From IMCC26077 sp964418325 (GTDB taxonomy: Bacteria > Actinomycetota > Actinomycetes > Nanopelagicales > Nanopelagicaceae), in NCBI GenBank assembly GCA_964418325.1, contig CAYQLC010000033.1, forward strand, positions 1-11,080: DNA of 11,080 nt, in the 5' to 3' direction. A program made the position numbers and the translations under genes. Under the pieces are notes generated by a model. The model did not search any database. It saw only the letters and a program-made list of their open reading frames with translations, and had not been told where the DNA came from. This document shows positions 7,224 to 11,080 of the stretch, one piece after another (within the stretch, counting starts at the first letter, position 1; every line of letters begins with the position of its first letter).

Positions 7224-7948
7224 GAGAGTCCAGCTCGCTCGGCTAGTTCGACCACGGCGCTTCGAGAGTTGACGCCAAAAATGCTATAAATCTTGATGAT
7301 GTCTTGCTTAATTGTTGATGAAGAGAATTTCAATCGATCAGCCATCTGGTCAGTCGTCAATTCCTCTTTGAAGAGATTGATGATTTCTTTCTGTCGCGGA
7401 GTCAGGGATTGGACAGAAGCGGCATAGTCCTTTTCGGAAGCCGACTTACTTGCAAGGAGATTTCTAATGTAGAGACCACAGAGTGCAAGTAAGGCTTGGG
7501 TGGAATCACTCGTAGAAAATTCTTCGCGGGGTGACTTCAGTACGGTGAATCCAATAGCACCAAGAACTGTGTTGCGATACTTGATCGGAGCCGAGATTGT
7601 GACACCAGAGTCGACATGGCTGAATTGCGCTAGATGCGGATATTGAGCGATCATCTCTTGTGGATTGTTAAAGATGCTGACTTTTCCGGTGCGAGCAGCA
7701 TCTGTAATCGGCATCGGAGTCCACAACGGGATTCGCATGTAAGGCTCGACCATGTTCTTGGAATATCCGTACGTACCTTGTAGATCTAGAAAACCCTCGC
7801 GCTCAATTACTCCCAAGATTGCGCCGCGAGCATCGAGATGAGAGAGCGTGACATTGGTGATGTGTGCGAGGAACTGGTCTGGTTTTGGATCTTCGAGAAC
7901 TGTCTTAGAGAGATCTGCGAGGAGCCTGACTGAATCGTGAGGAATCAC
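7220..7948 (-). CDS. GAF-domain LuxR-family transcriptional regulator
   Basis: This is a DNA-binding regulator with an N-terminal sensory domain. In the 242-residue product, residues about 10-165 have the alternating beta/helix pattern of a GAF domain (for example VTISAPIKYRNTVLGAIGFTVL, 116-137). Residues 182-241 are a LuxR-type helix-turn-helix starting LTPRQKEIINLF, with recognition helix SSTIKQDIIKIY (210-221) and the closing GVNSRSAVVELAERAGL. There is no receiver domain or phosphorylation site pattern, so it probably senses a ligand or redox/light cofactor directly; the ligand is unknown. The GTG start at 7948-7946 has AGGAG 11 bases upstream, and a TGA lies in frame further up, so no long extension is possible. 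It is divergent from the epimerase-aminotransferase pair and shares with them a gap containing repeated palindromes, which suggests autoregulation and control of that pair. Confidence 0.88.
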   Translation of the reverse strand: MIPHDSVRLLADLSKTVLEDPKPDQFLAHITNVTLSHLDARGAILGVIEREGFLDLQGTYGYSKNMVEPYMRIPLWTPMPITDAARTGKVSIFNNPQEMIAQYPHLAQFSHVDSGVTISAPIKYRNTVLGAIGFTVLKSPREEFSTSDSTQALLALCGLYIRNLLASKSASEKDYAASVQSLTPRQKEIINLFKEELTTDQMADRLKFSSSTIKQDIIKIYSIFGVNSRSAVVELAERAGLS

Positions 7949-7959
7949 TTGACGGGTAG

Positions 7960-7964
7960 CTCCT
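7960..7964 (-). promoter_or_regulatory. Ribosome-binding site of the GAF-LuxR gene
   Basis: On the - strand this reads AGGAG, 11 bases before the GTG start. The spacing is slightly long, but it is the only good match and it supports the GTG as the start. It directly abuts the palindrome at 7965-7974, so a protein bound there would also block the leader of the gene. Confidence 0.5.
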
Positions 7965-7974
7965 GGTCATGACC
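7965..7974. promoter_or_regulatory. Candidate operator palindrome, copy 1
   Basis: GGTCATGACC is a perfect 10-base palindrome, 16 bases upstream of the GAF-LuxR start codon. The identical palindrome occurs 114 bases away near the divergent epimerase gene. Repetition on both sides of one divergent gap is a common pattern for a shared regulator site. Binding by the neighbouring LuxR protein is inferred. Confidence 0.5.
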
Positions 7975-8068
7975 GTCGGATTGTCCGAACGTTCACAGAG
8001 TTTATTCGTGAGGCCGACGTAATTCGCTGTGTACGGGCCTTTTCAACGTTGATTTGCTCAGCAAGGGC

Positions 8069-8088
8069 GGTCATGAAAGGTCATGACC
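8069..8088. promoter_or_regulatory. Candidate operator, tandem near-copy plus palindrome copy 2 (also a hairpin)
   Basis: Two abutting 10-base units, GGTCATGAAA (8069-8078) and GGTCATGACC (8079-8088), differ only in their last two bases. The second is identical to the palindrome at 7965-7974. A 10-base period puts both on the same face of the helix. The block can also fold as RNA: 8069-8076 pairs with 8081-8088 in an 8-bp stem with a 4-base loop. It ends 23 bases before the ATG at 8112 and overlaps the alternative ATG at 8073. I could not find a convincing -35/-10 pair nearby. Confidence 0.5.
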
Positions 8089-8099
8089 ATAACCTCATT

Positions 8100-8103
8100 A
8101 GGA
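8100..8103 (+). promoter_or_regulatory. Ribosome-binding site favouring the 8112 start of the epimerase
   Basis: AGGA lies 8 bases before the ATG at 8112. A competing AAGGG (8063-8067) lies 5 bases before the in-frame ATG at 8073. The two sites are similar in strength, so the start choice rests partly on protein alignment logic and on the operator-like block covering 8073. Confidence 0.35.
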
Positions 8104-8111
8104 TTCAATCT

Positions 8112-8885
8112 ATGGGTCTGCACCACGCGATGGATGGCGGGGAGATCTCTCTTGAGATTGATGTGGACCAAGGTGCGCGTATTTCCTCTTTACATTTTCG
8201 CGATATCGAATGTGTTGTTCCATTTCGTGGACAAACTCTTACTTGGGGTTGGTATGCGATGGCGCCATGGGCAGGGCGCATTCGAGAGGGCCTGATACAG
8301 GATTCTTCTGGCCACGAATTTCAGTTGCCCGTTAATTTGGCTGCGCCCCATGCGATTCATGGATTTGGATTGACCTCGTCATGGGAAGAGATTGGTGAAG
8401 GATATTTTGCGTTGGATTTTCCCGCGCCATATTCCGGAGCGCGGGTTGAACAACGTTTTGAAATTCTCGATAACGCGCTGCGTTGGTCCCTCGAATACGA
8501 ATCTGGTAATTGTGATCTGCCATTTTGGATGGGTTTTCACCCGTGGTTCCCGCGAGAACTTAGCCGAGGTGGCGCTGCCGAAATTGATTTCCATCCAGGT
8601 GCGATGCTAGAACGCGGTGCTGATTATTTGCCGACCGGAAAATTGATTACTCCAACTCCTTCTCCATGGGATGATGCATTTACCGAAGTCAGAGGAACCC
8701 CAACCGTGTTCTGGGAAGATGTAATGCAGATCAAGATTGAATCTGATGCGCCGTATTGGGTGGTCTATGACCAGGATTCAGAGGGAGTCTGCATTGAACC
8801 CCAGAGCGCGCCACCAGATGCAGCAAATCTAGGTATTTCAAGCGATACCTATCTCGAAGCCCTCTTCGTCTTTGATGAAATTTGA
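8112..8885 (+). CDS. Aldose 1-epimerase (GalM/mutarotase)-like protein
   Basis: The likely role is interconversion of alpha and beta anomers of a free or phosphorylated sugar in the cytoplasm. Read from ATG 8112 the product is 257 residues. The beta-sandwich family pattern starts at ISLEIDVDQGARISSLHF (12-29). It shows PWAGRIREG (52-60, substrate Arg56), HAIHGFG (80-86, His83), GFHPWF (141-146, His143), WDDAF (186-190) and CIEPQSAPPDA (227-237) with Glu229, matching the His/His/Asp/Glu set used by GalM enzymes. In-frame starts at ATG 8073 (+13 residues) and TTG 8049 exist; the extra residues do not resemble the usual family N-terminus. The aminotransferase follows 12 bases later, so the two should be co-transcribed. 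Within the family, many members have unknown sugars, and this one cannot be assigned further. Confidence 0.85.
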   Translation: MGLHHAMDGGEISLEIDVDQGARISSLHFRDIECVVPFRGQTLTWGWYAMAPWAGRIREGLIQDSSGHEFQLPVNLAAPHAIHGFGLTSSWEEIGEGYFALDFPAPYSGARVEQRFEILDNALRWSLEYESGNCDLPFWMGFHPWFPRELSRGGAAEIDFHPGAMLERGADYLPTGKLITPTPSPWDDAFTEVRGTPTVFWEDVMQIKIESDAPYWVVYDQDSEGVCIEPQSAPPDAANLGISSDTYLEALFVFDEI

Positions 8886-8897
8886 TAGATTAGAAAA

Positions 8898-10250
8898 ATG
8901 ATTGATCGCAACCATCTAAAAAGACTTCACTCTCGAGAAGAAGAGCGCTTCTTGTCGCGTACGCCCAAAAGTCGCGAACTATTTGAGCGAGCCAAAGGCG
9001 TTATGCCCGGTGGGGTTCCGATGTCATGGATGGCGAAATGGCCCGGAAAATACCCACTTTTTGTGGCTTCCGCGCAAGGTGCTCACTTTGTGGATGTGGA
9101 TGGCAATGAGTTTATTGATCTCTGTTTAGGCGATACGGGATCGATGACTGGGCACTCACCTGAGGCTACTGTGAATGCGATTACGGCCCAACTAAAGCGC
9201 GGCATGACAGCGATGCTCCCAACCGATGATGCGGTCACAGTCTCAACCGAATTAGCGCGGCGTTTTGGACTTCCCCTATGGCAGTTCACGGTGTCCGCAA
9301 CTGATGCTAATCGCCATGCAATTCGTTATTCACGTTTAATTACTGGCAAGCAAAAAATTGTCGTGATTGATCGCTGCTATCACGGATCTGTCGACGAAAC
9401 TTTTGCGACATTAGATTCATCAGGCAACACCGTCGCCCGTGAAGGCAATATCGGTGCGCCAGTTCCACTGGATCACACGACACGAGTAGTCGAATTTAAT
9501 GATCTCAGTGCTATGGAATCAGCGCTGAAGGCCGGTGATGTTGCAGCAATCTTGATGGAACCAGCGATGACTAATGTCGGAATTGTTCTGCCAGATGAGG
9601 GCTATCTCAAATCGGTGGGTGAACTAGCCAAGAAGTATGGCGTCATCTGGATTATTGATGAAACACATACCATTTCAGTAGGTCCAGGCGGAATGACCGC
9701 AGAACTCAATCTCACGCCAGATTTCTTAACGATTGGTAAAGCAATCGGCGGCGGCATTCCTACTGGAACATTTGGCATGACACATGCAATCGCCGAGCAG
9801 ATCGCAATGAAGACCGAGCGGGAAGTAATCGATACGGGTGGAATTGGTGGAACTCTTGCAGGAAACGCGCTCTCGTTGGCAGCCATGCGAGCAACTCTGA
9901 CCGAGGTGCTCACAGAAGCTAACTTCGCCACGATGATTGCCTTGGGAAATCGCTGGTGTGATGGGGTAGAGGCTGCAATCAATGAATTTCGCTTGCCCTG
10001 GCACGTAAATCGCCTTGGCGCGCGCGGTGAATATCTCTTCCAGGGCCATGCTCCACGAACTGGTGGTGAAGCGGCTCGGGCTGGTGATTTTGAACTCGAT
10101 CAATACATTCACCTACGTTTACTGAACGACGGTTTCTTGCTTACGCCATTTCATAATATGGCGCTTATGTCTCCGTACACGACCGAAGCCGATGTAGATG
10201 CCCATACCGCGGCGTTCCGCGCGATGTGTCAGGAATTAGTCAGCAACTGA
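8898..10250 (+). CDS. Class-III PLP-dependent aminotransferase (HemL-like fold, substrate unknown)
   Basis: The 450-residue product is a fold-type I aminotransferase of the class-III/glutamate-1-semialdehyde aminomutase superfamily. It shows VMPGGVP (35-41), FVDVDGNEFIDLCLGDTGSMTGHS (64-87), CYHGSVDE (160-167), MEPAMTNVGIVLP (220-232), IIDETHT with the pyridine-N Asp254, and LTIGKAIGGGIPTG with the PLP Lys281. Where HemL and most class-III enzymes have the phosphate-binding NSGTEA, this protein has SATDANR (133-139), so it belongs to a separate subgroup and is probably not HemL itself. The ATG at 8898 fits the family start; its ribosome-binding site is weak, which suits coupling to the epimerase 12 bases upstream. 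An omega- or beta-amino acid substrate is possible but unproven. The 3' end overlaps the convergent reductase gene by 22 bases. Confidence 0.88.
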   Translation: MIDRNHLKRLHSREEERFLSRTPKSRELFERAKGVMPGGVPMSWMAKWPGKYPLFVASAQGAHFVDVDGNEFIDLCLGDTGSMTGHSPEATVNAITAQLKRGMTAMLPTDDAVTVSTELARRFGLPLWQFTVSATDANRHAIRYSRLITGKQKIVVIDRCYHGSVDETFATLDSSGNTVAREGNIGAPVPLDHTTRVVEFNDLSAMESALKAGDVAAILMEPAMTNVGIVLPDEGYLKSVGELAKKYGVIWIIDETHTISVGPGGMTAELNLTPDFLTIGKAIGGGIPTGTFGMTHAIAEQIAMKTEREVIDTGGIGGTLAGNALSLAAMRATLTEVLTEANFATMIALGNRWCDGVEAAINEFRLPWHVNRLGARGEYLFQGHAPRTGGEAARAGDFELDQYIHLRLLNDGFLLTPFHNMALMSPYTTEADVDAHTAAFRAMCQELVSN

Positions 10251-11080
10251 AGTTCATCGCTCGTCAAAGTAATGACAGGCATAATCTCTTTGATTTGCTC
10301 AAGTTTTGTCGCTGATGCGATCGGCGCTGCAACAGTTGGTTGAGCTCGTAGCCAGGCAAGTGCAATAGCGGCTACTGAGGAATTTTTTTCTTTAGCAATC
10401 TGATCTAATTTTGCAAGTATCGTCCAGCCACGTTCATGTGCGTATGTGGATGTGACTCCGGCAGATCGCACAGATTCAACGCTAACGCCCGGGCGATACT
10501 TCCCAGTAAGAAATCCGCGAGCTAAACCATAGAAGGGAATTTGGGAGAGCCCAGTTGCCTTGAGAGTTGGCATCAGAGTCTTCTCGTAATCACGATCCAT
10601 AAGGTTGTATTGATCTTGACTTGCGACATAAGAAACTAACCCGTGAGATTGAGAGATTTCGAGAGATTTTGCTAATCGCTCCGCAGTGAAATTCGAGGCC
10701 GCGATATAGCGCACTTTGCCCGCCTTCACCAGAGAGTCATAAGCCGTAAGAGTTTCTTCCATCGGAGTATCAAGGTCATCTTGGTGTGAGTAATACAGAT
10801 CGATGTAATCAGTCTGCAATCGGCGCAGAGAATCATCACATGCCGCCACGATGTTTGCGGGCTTAAGTCCAGGGCGGGTATCAAGTTTAGAAACTTTGGT
10901 AGCAATGACCATTTCCCTGCGATTGCCGCGCTTTTTCATCCAGTTTCCGATGACTGTTTCTGACTCTCCTCCAACATGTCCTGGTGCCCATTGGGAGTAC
11001 ATATCAGCGGTATCAACGAAATTTCCACCATTATCGAAGTAATAGTCCAGAACTGCTTCAGAGTTCGGGACATCAGCGCT
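10229..11080 (-). CDS. Aldo/keto reductase, 5'-truncated by window edge
   Basis: This is an NADPH-dependent oxidoreductase with a TIM-barrel fold that reduces aldehydes or ketones. The - strand frame stays open to the edge of the window, giving 283 residues; the N-terminal beta strands lie outside. An in-frame ATG at 11002 is internal, because catalytic residues lie upstream of it. Counting from the window edge, the AKR tetrad is complete: Asp23 and Tyr28 in FVDTADMY, Lys62 in VIATKV, His99 in DLYYSHQDD. YIAASNFTAERL and the closing SATKLEQIKEI give the usual cofactor-binding pattern. It resembles the monomeric AKRs with broad or unknown substrates. Its stop lies 22 bases inside the convergent aminotransferase gene, leaving no room for a terminator between them. 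Confidence 0.9.
   Translation of the reverse strand, partial: SADVPNSEAVLDYYFDNGGNFVDTADMYSQWAPGHVGGESETVIGNWMKKRGNRREMVIATKVSKLDTRPGLKPANIVAACDDSLRRLQTDYIDLYYSHQDDLDTPMEETLTAYDSLVKAGKVRYIAASNFTAERLAKSLEISQSHGLVSYVASQDQYNLMDRDYEKTLMPTLKATGLSQIPFYGLARGFLTGKYRPGVSVESVRSAGVTSTYAHERGWTILAKLDQIAKEKNSSVAAIALAWLRAQPTVAAPIASATKLEQIKEIMPVITLTSDELQLLTNS

Noticed and set aside
7987..7994. GAACGTTC palindrome in the divergent gap as a LexA SOS box.
   Set aside because: Actinobacterial SOS boxes need a four-base spacer between GAAC and GTTC. Here the arms abut, and no damage-response gene is adjacent.
8049..8054. TTGATT as a -35 box with CATGAA (8072-8077) as the -10 for the epimerase operon.
   Set aside because: Spacing is 17 bases, but the -10 matches only three of six consensus positions, too weak to call a promoter.
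9602..10112. Overlapping antisense open frames of about 126-128 codons on the - strand within the aminotransferase gene.
   Set aside because: They lie opposite a strongly conserved enzyme, have no recognisable motifs or ribosome-binding sites, and look like reading-frame shadows.

Overview
The window looks like a chromosome segment of a mid-GC actinobacterium. GTG starts are common, genes are tightly packed and often overlap, and the sequence has a GAF-LuxR regulator and a secreted gametolysin-type metalloprotease. A streamlined freshwater lineage (Nanopelagicales/acI-like) is plausible. This is inference from gene style only; no rRNA or other marker is present.

Bases 1-3641 are the end of a surface polysaccharide locus on the + strand: a nucleotide-sugar 6-dehydrogenase (5' end outside the window), the permease and ATPase of an ABC polysaccharide exporter, and a GT4 glycosyltransferase. 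The first three genes are joined by ATGA stop/start overlaps and the glycosyltransferase overlaps the ATPase by 20 bases, so the four very probably form one translationally coupled operon. It would make an acidic sugar nucleotide, build a glycan and export it across the membrane by the Wzm/Wzt-type route.

Bases 3642-7223 continue on the same strand with a large secreted M11-like zinc metalloprotease carrying several beta-sandwich modules and a C-terminal domain, then a PfkB sugar kinase 2 bases after it. A strong predicted RNA hairpin (3662-3689) buries the protease's ribosome-binding site in its stem and places the start codon in its loop. This is the most striking regulatory element in the window.

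Bases 7220-11080 are a metabolic and regulatory block. A GAF-LuxR regulator on the - strand converges on the kinase, and their stop codons interlock. Divergent from the regulator is a two-gene unit of an aldose 1-epimerase-like protein and a class-III PLP aminotransferase. The divergent gap carries the 10-base palindrome GGTCATGACC twice plus an abutting near-copy, which are good candidate operators for the regulator. The window closes with the 3' part of an aldo/keto reductase on the - strand, overlapping the aminotransferase tail to tail by 22 bases.

I see no RNA genes, insertion sequences, CRISPR arrays or phage genes, no intrinsic terminator, and no gene-free stretch over 300 bases.
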